Below are positions 25,121 through 33,332 of a DNA stretch of 64,000 nt, one piece after another. Position numbers and translations under genes: made by a program. Position 1 is the stretch's first letter; each line of letters begins with the position of its first letter. The stretch spans positions 3,300,996 through 3,364,995 of the forward strand of contig LT599017.1 of the NCBI GenBank assembly GCA_900079765.1, read 5' to 3'. The stretch is from an uncultured Eubacteriales bacterium (GTDB lineage: Bacteria > Bacillota > Clostridia > Oscillospirales > Oscillospiraceae). The notes beneath the pieces are model-generated. The model was not told the DNA's origin. It saw only the letters and a list, made by a program, of their open reading frames with translations, and ran no database searches.

Positions 25121-25665
25121 CACACATAATCCTCCCTCAAAATGGCGTACCACTTGGCGTCGCACAGCCCCCGATTGTTCCTGTCCGATTGGCGCAGGAC
25201 TCCCTCATAGGTAAGGCCGCATTTTTGCATAACCTTGCCGGAATTTGGGTTGCGCGGGTCGTGGCGGGTCTCGATGCGGTTGACCCCTACCTCTTCGAAG
25301 AAGAAATGAATGACCTCTGCAAAGGCCTCGGACATGATGCCCATGTGCCACCAGTCCCGGCCCAGGCAGTAGCCGATATGGACCATCTCGATTTCGTTTT
25401 TGTGGTCCACCACGCTTATGTTGCCGATGACCTGCCCCAGCTCCTTGAGCACGATGCCCCAGTTATAGGTCTCAGGCTCTTCGTAGTCGATAGACTGGAT
25501 GTACCCCAGGGAGACAGCCTCGTCCCCATGGGGCGACCAGGTGAGGTGCTTAGTCACCTCACTGCCACCTGCCCAATTGCGCAGCATATTGGGCGCGTCG
25601 GCGGCGGTAAAGGGGCGCAGGATAAGCCGCCCGGTCTCCAGCGGTTTCGTTCCGAGATGGCGCAT
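25120..25665 (-). CDS. GNAT family N-acetyltransferase (RimJ/RimL type)
   Basis: 181 residues. The N-terminus TKPLETGRLILRPFTAADAPNML and the core YCLGRDWWHMGIMSEAFAEVIHFFF, VNRIETRHDPRNPNSGKVMQKCGLTYEGVLR are typical of the RimJ/RimL branch that acetylates protein N-termini or small amines with acetyl-CoA. It lies between aroF and aroB, and its stop overlaps the aroB start by four bases, so it is firmly part of the aromatic operon. No role in aromatic synthesis is known for this family; co-expression could be accidental or reflect modification of a pathway protein. Confidence 0.9.
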   Translation of the reverse strand: MRHLGTKPLETGRLILRPFTAADAPNMLRNWAGGSEVTKHLTWSPHGDEAVSLGYIQSIDYEEPETYNWGIVLKELGQVIGNISVVDHKNEIEMVHIGYCLGRDWWHMGIMSEAFAEVIHFFFEEVGVNRIETRHDPRNPNSGKVMQKCGLTYEGVLRQSDRNNRGLCDAKWYAILREDYV

Positions 25666-25696
25666 ATCGTGCCCCTCCTCAAAAATTTTCCTGTGG

Positions 25697-26716
25697 TTAT
25701 TTTACCAATTTTCTCCCCATCAGGTCAACCAGCACCCCCATCTTACGCATAAGGATGTCAAACTGAGCCGGCGTCAGGGACTGCTGCCCATCGCTCTTGG
25801 CGTGGGGCGGATCGTTGTGGACCTCGATGATGAGGCCGTCGGCCCCGGCGGCAATGGCCGCCATGGCCAAGGGCTCCACCATCCAGCTCATCCCCGCCGC
25901 GTGGGAGGGGTCCACGATGATGGGCAGATGGCTCATCTTCCGCACCGCCGGAATGGCGGACACGTCCAAAGTGTTGCGGGTGTAAGTCTCAAAGGTGCGG
26001 ATGCCCCGCTCGCAGAGAATGACGTTCTCGTTCCCCTCGCTCATGATGTACTCGGCGGACATAATCCACTCCTCATAACTGTTGGCGAGGCCGCGCTTTA
26101 AGAGGACGGGCTTTGTCATCTTGCCCACCTCCTTTAGGAGGTCGAAGTTCTGCATGTTCCGGGCGCCGATCTGCACCAGGTCCACTTTCTCCTCAAAGAC
26201 CTCCACGTACTTGGGGGCCATGATCTCGCTGACGATGGGCAGGCCGGTCGCCGCCCTGGCCTCCACAAGGAGGTCAAGACCGGGCGTGCCCATGCCCTGA
26301 AAGGAGTAGGGGGAGGTTCGGGGCTTGAACGCCCCGCCCCGCAGCATGGACGCGCCCGACTTCTGCACATCCCGGGCGATCGAGGTAATCTGCTCCTCGC
26401 TCTCCACCGAGCAGGGCCCCGCAATGACGCCGAAGTTCCCCCCGCCAATGACGGCGTTGTTCACCCGGACAATGCTGTCCTCCGGGTGGAACTTGCGGTT
26501 TGCCTTTTTGTACGGCTCCTGCACCCGCATGACCCGCTCCACCTGGGGCTCTATGCTGATCTTGTCGATATCCAGTGCCGTGGTGTCCCCTACCAGCCCC
26601 AGAATGGAACAGCCGATTCCGTTAGTGATGCCCACCTGAAGGCCCTGTTCCTCAAATTTCGCCGCCAGCGCGTCAATGTCCTCTTTTCGCGTGCCAGGCT
26701 TCATAATTACTACCAT
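25697..26716 (-). CDS. aroF: 3-deoxy-7-phosphoheptulonate synthase (AroF/AroG type I-beta)
   Basis: 339 residues. Residues 1-70 are a ferredoxin-like (ACT-like) regulatory domain (MVVIMKPGTRKEDIDALAAKF..); residues 75-339 are the KDPG-like TIM barrel with GVIAGPCSVESEEQI, LRGGAFKPRTSPYSFQG, LLKRGLANSYEEW, LCERGIRTFE and IVDPSHAAG. It condenses PEP and erythrose 4-phosphate, the first committed step of aromatic synthesis, and the N-terminal domain usually confers feedback inhibition. The start is the ATG with AAAGGA upstream; the in-frame extension runs back through the attenuator terminator and is not translated as part of the enzyme. First enzyme gene of the operon. Confidence 0.96.
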   Translation of the reverse strand: MVVIMKPGTRKEDIDALAAKFEEQGLQVGITNGIGCSILGLVGDTTALDIDKISIEPQVERVMRVQEPYKKANRKFHPEDSIVRVNNAVIGGGNFGVIAGPCSVESEEQITSIARDVQKSGASMLRGGAFKPRTSPYSFQGMGTPGLDLLVEARAATGLPIVSEIMAPKYVEVFEEKVDLVQIGARNMQNFDLLKEVGKMTKPVLLKRGLANSYEEWIMSAEYIMSEGNENVILCERGIRTFETYTRNTLDVSAIPAVRKMSHLPIIVDPSHAAGMSWMVEPLAMAAIAAGADGLIIEVHNDPPHAKSDGQQSLTPAQFDILMRKMGVLVDLMGRKLVK

Positions 26717-26743
26717 AGTAAAAATCGTCCTTTCTTCTCTGAG

Positions 26744-26784
26744 CAAAAATAAAGAGAGCCTGTTGATGAAATCAACAGGCTCTC
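26744..26784 (-). terminator. attenuator terminator upstream of aroF
   Basis: On the minus strand: GAGAGCCTGTTGA, loop TTTCA, TCAACAGGCTCTC, then TTTATTTTTG. The 13-bp stem is perfect and ends 28 bases before the aroF ATG, between the leader peptide and the first enzyme gene. The upstream segment GGCCTG (near 26808) can pair with CAGGCT of the 3' arm and could serve as part of an antiterminator. Confidence 0.9.
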
Positions 26785-26844
26785 CGCATGAAATACGAAG
26801 ATGCACGCAGGCCATCCTATGGCCCGCCCATTCATTCCATCCCT

Positions 26845-26937
26845 CTATTTACCCAACGCAAAATAGCTGGCACCCGTAAATCGAGCCCAGCCAAGGGTAT
26901 AATAGAAGGATGCAGTTGTGAGGGCGGAACGGTTCAT
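26845..26937 (-). CDS. aromatic leader peptide of the aro operon
   Basis: A 30-codon reading frame, too short to be picked up by usual gene finding, starting at ATG 32 bases after the -10 box and preceded by GTGAGG. Its product contains Phe11, Tyr12, Tyr13, Trp17, Phe20, Tyr25 and Phe26: seven aromatic residues in 30, with none in the first ten. Promoter, leader peptide, terminator and then DAHP synthase is the order found in classical ribosome-mediated attenuation of amino-acid operons. Stalling at Phe/Tyr/Trp codons would favour read-through. The aromatic bias and position are seen directly; the mechanism is inference. Confidence 0.72.
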   Translation of the reverse strand: MNRSALTTASFYYTLGWARFTGASYFALGK

Positions 26938-26968
26938 GGGACGGCCTCACTTCTCTGGAATTTGATTT

Positions 26969-26997
26969 ATTGTACACTGCTTTCCCGATAAATGCAA
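26969..26997 (-). promoter_or_regulatory. sigma-A promoter of the aromatic operon
   Basis: On the minus strand: TTGCAT, 17-base spacer, TACAAT; transcript would begin near 26962 and run through the leader peptide and attenuator. Bases 26998-27152 beyond it contain no recognisable gene or site. Confidence 0.75.
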
Positions 26998-27152
26998 GGT
27001 CTTATTTTGAACCATACGAAAAATCACTAAAGTTCCCCAGTCGCCAGCCCTGCGTCAAGCGGCGTATCCCAATCGTTTGGGCCAAAGTCCCAAAACTTTG
27101 ATGCCGCGCCGGACTCACCCCGCCCAAGCAGATAAAAGGCCCTAAGGAATCC

Positions 27153-27196
27153 AAAAAATAAGAGAGGCAGTCTAAAGACTGCCTCTCTTATTTTTT
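27153..27196. terminator. terminator after tRNA-Gly
   Basis: AAAAAATAAGAGAGGCAGTC / GACTGCCTCTCTTATTTTTT, a perfect 20-bp stem with TAAA loop; works in both directions, primarily for the minus-strand tRNA immediately before it. Confidence 0.92.
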
Positions 27197-27271
27197 GGAG
27201 CGGGTGACGAGGCTCGAACTCGCTACCTCCACCTTGGCAAGGTGGCGCTCTACCAGATGAGCTACACCCGC
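27196..27271 (-). tRNA. tRNA-Gly (anticodon GCC)
   Basis: 76 bases with encoded CCA. Acceptor GCGGGTG / CACCCGC, D arm with AGCTCA..TGGTAGAGC, anticodon stem CACC / GGTG with loop TTGCCAA, T arm GTTCGAGCC. A T is the discriminator base. Reads glycine codons GGC/GGU. Confidence 0.97.
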
Positions 27272-27284
27272 AGCGACAAAAAGT

Positions 27285-27313
27285 ATTTTACCTAAAAAAA
27301 CTCCATCTGTCAA
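27285..27313 (-). promoter_or_regulatory. promoter of tRNA-Gly
   Basis: On the minus strand: TTGACA, 17-base spacer, TAAAAT, ending 14 bases before the tRNA. The remaining 27314-27534 is non-coding; a TATAAT is seen near 27490 on the minus strand without a good -35. Confidence 0.8.
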
Positions 27314-27534
27314 GCCGTAATTTCAAGTTTTCTCCCCCAATTTCGCGCTCCCCTACAGGCGCGCGAAAAAATGCGTGCATTTTATCGGGCCATGACTTGT
27401 CATGGCCGTCGTATTTCCCTCGCAGGGGACGCGCCGGGCCGTCGCGTTTTACATGGATATGCAAGATCTGAGCTTTTTGTACACCAAAAATATTATATGC
27501 TGCGTGTGCGATCCCCTGCCATCAAAGAGTTTTC

Positions 27535-28737
27535 CTAGGGTAGAACTGTCTCCTCCAAGGCCGCTCCCTCAGGCTCTCCTGCGGGAGCCGCGGGCGCAGT
27601 CTCCTCCGGGGGCGGCTGAGCTCCGCAGGCACGGTAGGCCGAGCGATCCCACTGGTAGCCCAGCGCCACCAGGTCCGCGTCCGATAGGCCGAACCCCTCC
27701 GCCGCAGTCACGTCCACGTGGCGGTACTCCCCTTCGGACAGGCCTACAATGTTCCAGAAGTGGGGCGCACCCCCCACCGCCCCGGATACCACGTAGCACT
27801 CCAGCCCCTCCTGCTCGGCCAGGAGCCGATAGGCCAGAGCCAGGCCCTCGCTGTCCGCCATAGACTCCACCAGGGCGGCATAGGCAGTGTTTCGCCTCTG
27901 GGGGCCGTCTTTCTCGCCGGGGGCGAGGTAGGTTACGTCGGTCTTCAGCATCTGGTCCAGCGCCCGGGCGGCGGCCTCCCCATCCAGACCCAGGGCGAAA
28001 CCATCCAGCTCCTCGGCCCGTTGGGCCAGGGCCAGGGCCTGCTTGCGCAGCGTCTCCTGGTCCTCGGGGTAGGTGAGCAGGATCTCCACGATACGCAGGG
28101 CCCCGGTGTACCCCTCGCCGGAGGGGTAAATGTCCACCTCGATCTCGGGCATTCCCAGGGCAAAGAGGGGAGAGGCATAGTAGGCCTCACGAACCAGGGC
28201 CTTGATGGCCTCGGCATCCTCGGCAAAGTAGCTGATGCGCAGAACCTTTTCGGCGGAAAAGCTGGAAATGGCCTCCTGAATCTCAGTGCGTACGGCGCTG
28301 GTGCCGGTGACCGAGACAATGCTTTTCACCTGCTCGGGAGTGCGGCGGTAGGTAATGTAGATATTGGCCTCATAGTAGGAGACGATGTATGCCTTATCGT
28401 GCTTAATGAAGTCCACAGCGTAGGCCCCCAGAGGATCCTGCTGGGCCACCTCGGCGCAGGCATCGGCCAGGTCGGCTTCCACATCCCCCTTTGCGCTGCG
28501 GGGAACGTAGTTTGAGAGGTGAACCACGCCGTGCTCCACCCCCGCCTCCACCATGCCGTGGATAGCCTCGCCCAGCTCGGTATAATTCTCCACCCGAAAG
28601 ACCGAGGGGTCGTTCCCCGAGGTAAGGGCATCCTTATGGGGCTGGATGGAGAGATAGTCGCGCTCCGTCATGGCGGCGCAGCCGGGCAGGGCCAGGACCA
28701 AGGCCAGCAGAAGGGCCGCCAGTCTGTACTTTTTCAT
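27535..28737 (-). CDS. lipoprotein with transglutaminase-like domain
   Basis: 400 residues. Lipoprotein signal MKKYRLAALLLALVLALPGC with lipobox LPGC, so it is anchored outside the membrane. The C-terminal third (ALAYRLLAEQEGLECYVVSG....HFWNIVGLSEGEYRHVDVTAAEG) has the Cys/His/Asp order of transglutaminase-like domains: Cys in ECYVVSG, His in PHFWNIV and Asp in RHVDVT. The N-terminal part is an uncharacterised alpha/beta region. The tail is Pro/Ala/Glu-rich. It follows the LUD gene by 29 bases. Such proteins are found in sporulating Clostridia; function unknown. Confidence 0.75.
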   Translation of the reverse strand: MKKYRLAALLLALVLALPGCAAMTERDYLSIQPHKDALTSGNDPSVFRVENYTELGEAIHGMVEAGVEHGVVHLSNYVPRSAKGDVEADLADACAEVAQQDPLGAYAVDFIKHDKAYIVSYYEANIYITYRRTPEQVKSIVSVTGTSAVRTEIQEAISSFSAEKVLRISYFAEDAEAIKALVREAYYASPLFALGMPEIEVDIYPSGEGYTGALRIVEILLTYPEDQETLRKQALALAQRAEELDGFALGLDGEAAARALDQMLKTDVTYLAPGEKDGPQRRNTAYAALVESMADSEGLALAYRLLAEQEGLECYVVSGAVGGAPHFWNIVGLSEGEYRHVDVTAAEGFGLSDADLVALGYQWDRSAYRACGAQPPPEETAPAAPAGEPEGAALEETVLP

Positions 28738-28766
28738 TGTGGGGCCCTCCTTTTCCTCAGTTTCCC

Positions 28767-29357
28767 TTACATGCCCAGCGTCTCATCCACCAGCACAACC
28801 TCGGCGTGCTCGACGTCGCCGGGCTTTTCCCACAGGACTACGAGGGCACGGCAGATGCGCTCTGGGCTGGCGCAGTCATAGCAGCGGTCCCCCTTGGCGG
28901 CACAGGGGGTCTTGCGGCCCAAACGCTGGGCATTCTTGGGGGCGGCGACATTGCGGGCACGCCAGAGTGCAGCGTCGTAGTCGGGGGCAACCTTGTTCAT
29001 GCCGACGACGAGGTAGAGCTCCTTGTGGCCGTAGAGCGTGGAGCCCACACGGTTTCCGGTGTTGTCGATGTTGATGAGCTCCCCGGTCTCTGCCACGCCG
29101 TTGACCGAGCTGATATAGACCTCGGTATCGGCGGCGGCGGCGCGGTCACCCCCCAGCCAGTGCCAGTGGACGGTGTTATGGGCGGGGAGGGATTCACCCA
29201 GACCCAGCTCCTGGGCGGTTAAGGAGCCACCGATACCGATGGTGCGGCCGTCCAGCTTAGAGTTTAAGTAGGCCGCGGCCTCAGCGGCGGTGGCAAAATG
29301 GGAGGTATGGAACCCGCGTTTTTCTAGGTTCTTGCAAAGCTTTTCAATTTCGGGCAT
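28767..29357 (-). CDS. LUD domain protein (LutC/YkgG family)
   Basis: 196 residues from the ATG of MPEIEKLCKNLEKRGFHTSH; the much longer upstream frame is antisense to yitT and is rejected. The LUD fold motif RTIGIGGSLTAQELGLGESL, the HWHW segment, SVNGVAETGELINIDNTGNRVGS and the C-terminal cysteine cluster (CAAKGDRCYDC, ERIC) match DUF162/LutC-like proteins. Relatives take part in lactate oxidation together with LutA/LutB, but none of these is nearby. The four cysteines may hold a metal centre. Function open. Confidence 0.85.
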   Translation of the reverse strand: MPEIEKLCKNLEKRGFHTSHFATAAEAAAYLNSKLDGRTIGIGGSLTAQELGLGESLPAHNTVHWHWLGGDRAAAADTEVYISSVNGVAETGELINIDNTGNRVGSTLYGHKELYLVVGMNKVAPDYDAALWRARNVAAPKNAQRLGRKTPCAAKGDRCYDCASPERICRALVVLWEKPGDVEHAEVVLVDETLGM

Positions 29358-29508
29358 GGAGAGGGCCTCTTTTCTGTTGGTTTTAGGGTAGCCCACAGGG
29401 TTGGTTGGGGGTGCGGCGGGGACAAGCCCCGCCCCAGGGGGGGCGGCGGAAAATACCTCAGTCAGGTTCATTGGCAGCTCCCTCTTCAGAGGGCGCAGAG
29501 AACGGAGG

Positions 29509-30387
29509 TCAAATATCGTTCTGCTTATACTCCCGGAAACCGTCGCCCAGAACTTCGTGGGCCTCGCAAACGATGATAAACGCCTGGGGATCCAGTTCCT
29601 TGACAATTCGCTTGATCTCCACGATCTGGCGCTGCTTGAAGGCGCACATGAGGACCTTTTTGGCGGCACCCGAGTAGGCTCCCTCTCCGTGGAGGAGGGT
29701 GACGCCTCGGTCCAGGTCCTTGACAATGCTGTCTGCAATCTCACGGTAATTATCGCTGATGATATAGGCCACCTTGGCGTTATCAAGTCCGTAGAGCACG
29801 CCGTCCATGACGATGGTGGAGATATAGAGGGCCACCAGGCCGTAGAGAGCGCTGTAGAGGCTCTTGAACGCGATGGCGGCGGCCACAATGGCGACAAGGT
29901 CTATACCCAGGAGAAGCTTTCCCATGGGGAGCCAGGCGATCTTCAGTTTCAAAAGCCGGGCGATGAGGTCGGTGCCTCCGGTGGTTGCCCCCCGGAGGAA
30001 GACGAGGCCCAGAGAGAAGCCCAGCAGCACGCCGCCGAAGATACAGCCCAGGAGGGGCTGGTCCATGGGGTGGAAAACGTAGACACTGTCCAGGAGGTCG
30101 ATGAAGAGCGAGGAGGTAGCCATGGCGTAGAGGGAGGAGACCAGCAGCCGCCCGCCCAGGAGCTTCCACCCCAGGAGAAAGAGGGGGATATTCATTAAAA
30201 TGACCACGGTGCCGATGGGTGCCCAGGGAAGGAAATGGTTAATGATCTGTCCAACGCCGGTGAGACCACCGAAGGCGATGGCGTTGGGCTTATAGCACCA
30301 GTTAAAGCCGAACGCATAGATGACGGAGGCGAGGGTGAGCAGGAAGTAGGTCCAGACGGCGTCCATGACCTTTGACTTAAACTTCAT
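29509..30387 (-). CDS. YitT family membrane protein
   Basis: 292 residues with five to six membrane helices in the first 210 residues (YitT/DUF161: AFGFNWCYKPNAIAFGGLTGVGQI, FLRGATTGGTDLIARLL) and a C-terminal cytoplasmic DUF2179 domain (AYIISDNYREIADSIVKDLDRGVTLLHGEGAYSG...). The family is widespread in Firmicutes with no firmly assigned transport activity. It begins 12 bases after the topoisomerase A-subunit gene ends. Confidence 0.9.
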   Translation of the reverse strand: MKFKSKVMDAVWTYFLLTLASVIYAFGFNWCYKPNAIAFGGLTGVGQIINHFLPWAPIGTVVILMNIPLFLLGWKLLGGRLLVSSLYAMATSSLFIDLLDSVYVFHPMDQPLLGCIFGGVLLGFSLGLVFLRGATTGGTDLIARLLKLKIAWLPMGKLLLGIDLVAIVAAAIAFKSLYSALYGLVALYISTIVMDGVLYGLDNAKVAYIISDNYREIADSIVKDLDRGVTLLHGEGAYSGAAKKVLMCAFKQRQIVEIKRIVKELDPQAFIIVCEAHEVLGDGFREYKQNDI

Positions 30388-30399
30388 ACGGCGTCCTTC

Positions 30400-32643
30400 T
30401 TACAATAACGTCAGCTGCTCCTGGCCCCGGTCCTCCTCCTTGAGGAGGGCACCGGCGATGGGCAGGCTGCGGGCCCGGTAGCGGGCCGCGTTGACTATCT
30501 TCGTCTGCTCCAGCGGCTCCACCCGCTCGACCTTGTACCGGGGCTTAAGGGTCATGATATTGACGCCCTGAGTACTGCGGGTGCTCTTTGGAGCGAGGCT
30601 TGCGGTGTGGAAGACCACGCAGCGGCCCTCGGTGGAGGTAACGGCCAGCTCCAGGTCCTCGGCGAGGAGGACGGCGGCCGCCAAGGGGGACTTGTCTGAG
30701 TAAGCCCCGGTAAGCCTTTTGCGCCGCGTCTGGGTCTGGTAGGCAGATAGCTCCACCCGGGCGGCCTTGCCATTTTCAAAGACAAAAAGGACGTGGGCGG
30801 TATAGTCCCCGGGGATGCAGACCCAGACCACGCTCTCCCCCTGCTCCATGTCCAGCTTTGTGGGCAGGTAGTCGCCCAGAACGCTGGCCTTGGCATCGTC
30901 AAAGTCGGAAAGGCGGGTCTTGTAGCACTGCTGGCGGTCGGTGAAGACCAGCAGCTCGTCCCGGTTGTTGGCCTCCCACTGGAGCCAGGGGCCGTCCCCC
31001 TCTTTGTACTTCTGGTCGCTTGCCATACGGAGAGATGCGGCGGTGATCTTCTTAAAGTACCCTTCACGGGAGAGGAACGCGGTAGCGGCGTAGTCGGCCA
31101 CCTCCTCCACCGCGTCGGGTTCGGAGGCAAGAACGTGCTCGTAGATAATATCCGTCCGGCGGGGGACGGCGTACTTCTTCTTTACGTGCTCCAGCTCGTC
31201 AGCAATTATTTTTTTGATTCGCTGGGGCTTATTGACGGTATCCTGGAGGTCGGCGATCTCCTCTTCCAAGGTAGAGGTTTCCTCGATCCGCTTTAAGATA
31301 TACTCCTTATTGATATTGCGGAGCTTGATGTCGGCCACATAGTCGGCCTGGATCTCGTCGATGCCAAACCCGATCATCAGGTTGGGGACCACCTCGACAT
31401 CTTCCTCGGTCTCCCGAATGATCTTGATAGCCCGGTCGATGTCAAGAAGGATCTTCTTAAGGCCCTTTAAGAGGTGCAGCTTCTCCTGTTTCTTCTTCAT
31501 AACGAAGTAGACCCGGCGGCGGACCGAGTCCATACGCCAGGCGGTCCACTCCTCCAGAATCTCCCCAACGCCCATGACCCGAGGCATACCGGCCACCAGG
31601 ATGTTGAAGTTACAGGAGAAGGAATCCATCAGGGGGGTGGAGCGGTAGAGCCGCTGTATAAGCTTGTCCGGGTCGGTGCCGCGCTTTAAATCAATGGCAA
31701 GCTTGAGGCCGGTCAAATCGGTCTCGTCCCGCATGTCGGCGATCTCCTTGACCTTGCCGGTCTTCACCAGCTCGGCCACCTTGTCCATGATGGCCTCCAC
31801 AGTGGTGGAGTAGGGGATCTCATAGACCTCGATAAGGTTTTCTTCCTTCAAGAAGCGCCACTTGGCCCGGACCTGGAAGGAGCCCCGACCGGTGCGGTAG
31901 ACGTCGGCGAGCTGCCCCGCGTCGTAGAGGAGCTCGCCGCCGGTGGGGAAGTCGGGGGCCTTGAGTACGTCCAGAAGACTGACCTGGGGATCCTTCATAT
32001 AGGCAATGGTGGCGTCGCACACCTCAGAGAGGTTAAAGCCGCAAATGTTAGAGGCCATGCCCACGGCGATGCCCATATTTGAGGCCACTAAGACGTTGGG
32101 GAAGGTGGTGGGCAAGAGAGCGGGCTCCTGCATGGAGGAGTCGTAATTGTCCACAAAGTCCACGGTGTCTTGGTCTATATCCCGGAAAATCTCAGTGCAG
32201 ATGGCGTCAAGTTTTGCCTCGGTATAGCGGGAGGCAGCCCAGGCCATGTCCCGGGAGTAGACCTTGCCGAAGTTGCCCTTGGAGTCCACCAAAGGGTGCA
32301 GGAGGGCCCCGTAGCCCCTGGAGAGGCGGACCATGGTGTCGTAAATCGCCGCGTCGCCGTGGGGATTAAGTTTCATGGTTGTGCCGACGATGTTGGCGCT
32401 CTTGGTTCGGCCGCCGGTGAGGAGACCCATCTTGTACATGGTGTACAGGAGCTTGCGGTGGGAGGGCTTGAAACCGTCAATCTCTGGAATGGCGCGGGAG
32501 ACGATGACGCTCATGGCGTAGGGCATGTAGTTGATCTCCAGCGTCTCTGTGATAGGCTGCTCCAGCACCTCGGGCCGCAGGCCCATGACGTTGGGGTTAT
32601 TTTTTCGCTTGGCCCCCTCCTCGGGAGGTTTCTTTTTTGCCAT
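30400..32643 (-). CDS. divergent type IIA topoisomerase subunit A (GyrA/ParC-like)
   Basis: 747 residues. Breakage-reunion domain with catalytic Tyr140 in AWAASRYTEAKL, the SHRKLLYTMYKMGLL and GTTMKLNPHGDAAIYDTMVRL helices, and a coiled-coil region around 420-500. The C-terminal domain is a beta-pinwheel of GyrA_C-like repeats but lacks an obvious GyrA box, and the QPITETL N-terminus differs from GyrA and ParC. This is a member of the extra topoisomerase pair common in Clostridia. Its partner subunit B lies 4.6 kb upstream (35243-37225) in the same direction, separated by two secreted-protein genes. It passes duplex DNA through transient breaks; in vivo role uncertain. Confidence 0.88.
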   Translation of the reverse strand: MAKKKPPEEGAKRKNNPNVMGLRPEVLEQPITETLEINYMPYAMSVIVSRAIPEIDGFKPSHRKLLYTMYKMGLLTGGRTKSANIVGTTMKLNPHGDAAIYDTMVRLSRGYGALLHPLVDSKGNFGKVYSRDMAWAASRYTEAKLDAICTEIFRDIDQDTVDFVDNYDSSMQEPALLPTTFPNVLVASNMGIAVGMASNICGFNLSEVCDATIAYMKDPQVSLLDVLKAPDFPTGGELLYDAGQLADVYRTGRGSFQVRAKWRFLKEENLIEVYEIPYSTTVEAIMDKVAELVKTGKVKEIADMRDETDLTGLKLAIDLKRGTDPDKLIQRLYRSTPLMDSFSCNFNILVAGMPRVMGVGEILEEWTAWRMDSVRRRVYFVMKKKQEKLHLLKGLKKILLDIDRAIKIIRETEEDVEVVPNLMIGFGIDEIQADYVADIKLRNINKEYILKRIEETSTLEEEIADLQDTVNKPQRIKKIIADELEHVKKKYAVPRRTDIIYEHVLASEPDAVEEVADYAATAFLSREGYFKKITAASLRMASDQKYKEGDGPWLQWEANNRDELLVFTDRQQCYKTRLSDFDDAKASVLGDYLPTKLDMEQGESVVWVCIPGDYTAHVLFVFENGKAARVELSAYQTQTRRKRLTGAYSDKSPLAAAVLLAEDLELAVTSTEGRCVVFHTASLAPKSTRSTQGVNIMTLKPRYKVERVEPLEQTKIVNAARYRARSLPIAGALLKEEDRGQEQLTLL

Positions 32644-32674
32644 TGGTATCAGTCCTTTGTGTGTGGGTTCATGA

Positions 32675-33238
32675 TTACGGGTTCTTTAGGACACATTTTT
32701 CGCAGGGGGTCAGGCCGCGGCCCATCGCCTCGGCTAGCGTGGCCTCGTAATAGTGCCCGCCGTTGCAGGAGTCGGAGAAGTGGTACTTCTTCCCGGTGGG
32801 GGTGACGTAGATTTCCTGGCCGTTCAACTCGTCGGCTACGGCCACAGTCAGGGTATTCCCGTCCCAGGTGACGGAGCAATTGAGTGCCTCGCTCACGAAA
32901 CGGGCTGGGACCATCGTGCGGCCCTGGATTCCCTGGGCCGCCACGTCCAAAGTCTTTTCCTCACCGTTGACGATTGCCGTCGTGCTGCCGATTTGAAGAG
33001 ATATCTGAATATCGCCCCTGGAGGCAGTGACCGTCTGGGTCTCCCCATCCCAATCCAAGGTGGCGTTCAGCGCCTCAAAAATCGCACGTAGGGGGACCAA
33101 CGTGCGGTTGTCAACCACGACAGGGGGCACATCGGTCTCGATTTTCTTGGTATCGACATACAGGTCGAGAGCCAGCGCGGGGGCGGCGAGGGAGAGGGCC
33201 AGGAGCAGGGTGAGTAGAACGCAGAGCAGCTTTTTGAT
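32675..33238 (-). CDS. secreted copper-amine-oxidase-like stalk domain protein, apparent ATC start
   Basis: 187 residues. Reading begins with (ATC)KKLLCVLLTLLLALSLAAPA, a clear signal peptide, followed by two half-repeats of the stalk domain (VDNRTLVPLRAIFEALNATLDWDGETQTV; RTMVPARFVSEALNCSVTWDGNTLTV) and a C-terminal segment with CNGGHYY...CEKC that looks like a small metal-binding motif. No ATG, GTG or TTG is in frame near the AGGAGG site; ATC stands exactly 9 bases after it, where an ATG is expected. The only in-frame ATG (33349) is 111 bases upstream and would put 37 unrelated residues before the signal peptide. Rare start codon, mutation or base error are the options. Confidence 0.7.
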   Translation of the reverse strand: MKKLLCVLLTLLLALSLAAPALALDLYVDTKKIETDVPPVVVDNRTLVPLRAIFEALNATLDWDGETQTVTASRGDIQISLQIGSTTAIVNGEEKTLDVAAQGIQGRTMVPARFVSEALNCSVTWDGNTLTVAVADELNGQEIYVTPTGKKYHFSDSCNGGHYYEATLAEAMGRGLTPCEKCVLKNP

Positions 33239-33284
33239 GGCGGGGCACCTCCTGTATTCGTTTGGGAGCGGGGCGGATTGCCTC

Positions 33285-33302
33285 GCCAGTCTGTGGACTG
33301 GC
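33285..33302 (-). repeat. intercistronic hairpin, possible dispersed repeat
   Basis: GCCAGTC TGTG GACTGGC perfect 7-bp hairpin between two secreted-protein genes, flanked by CATTGTGAG and GAGGCAATCC, wording that resembles short intergenic repeats of Clostridia. Only this copy was noticed in the window. Confidence 0.35.
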
Positions 33303-33332
33303 TCACAATGGCGCCGCGGCGGAGCGGAGAAA

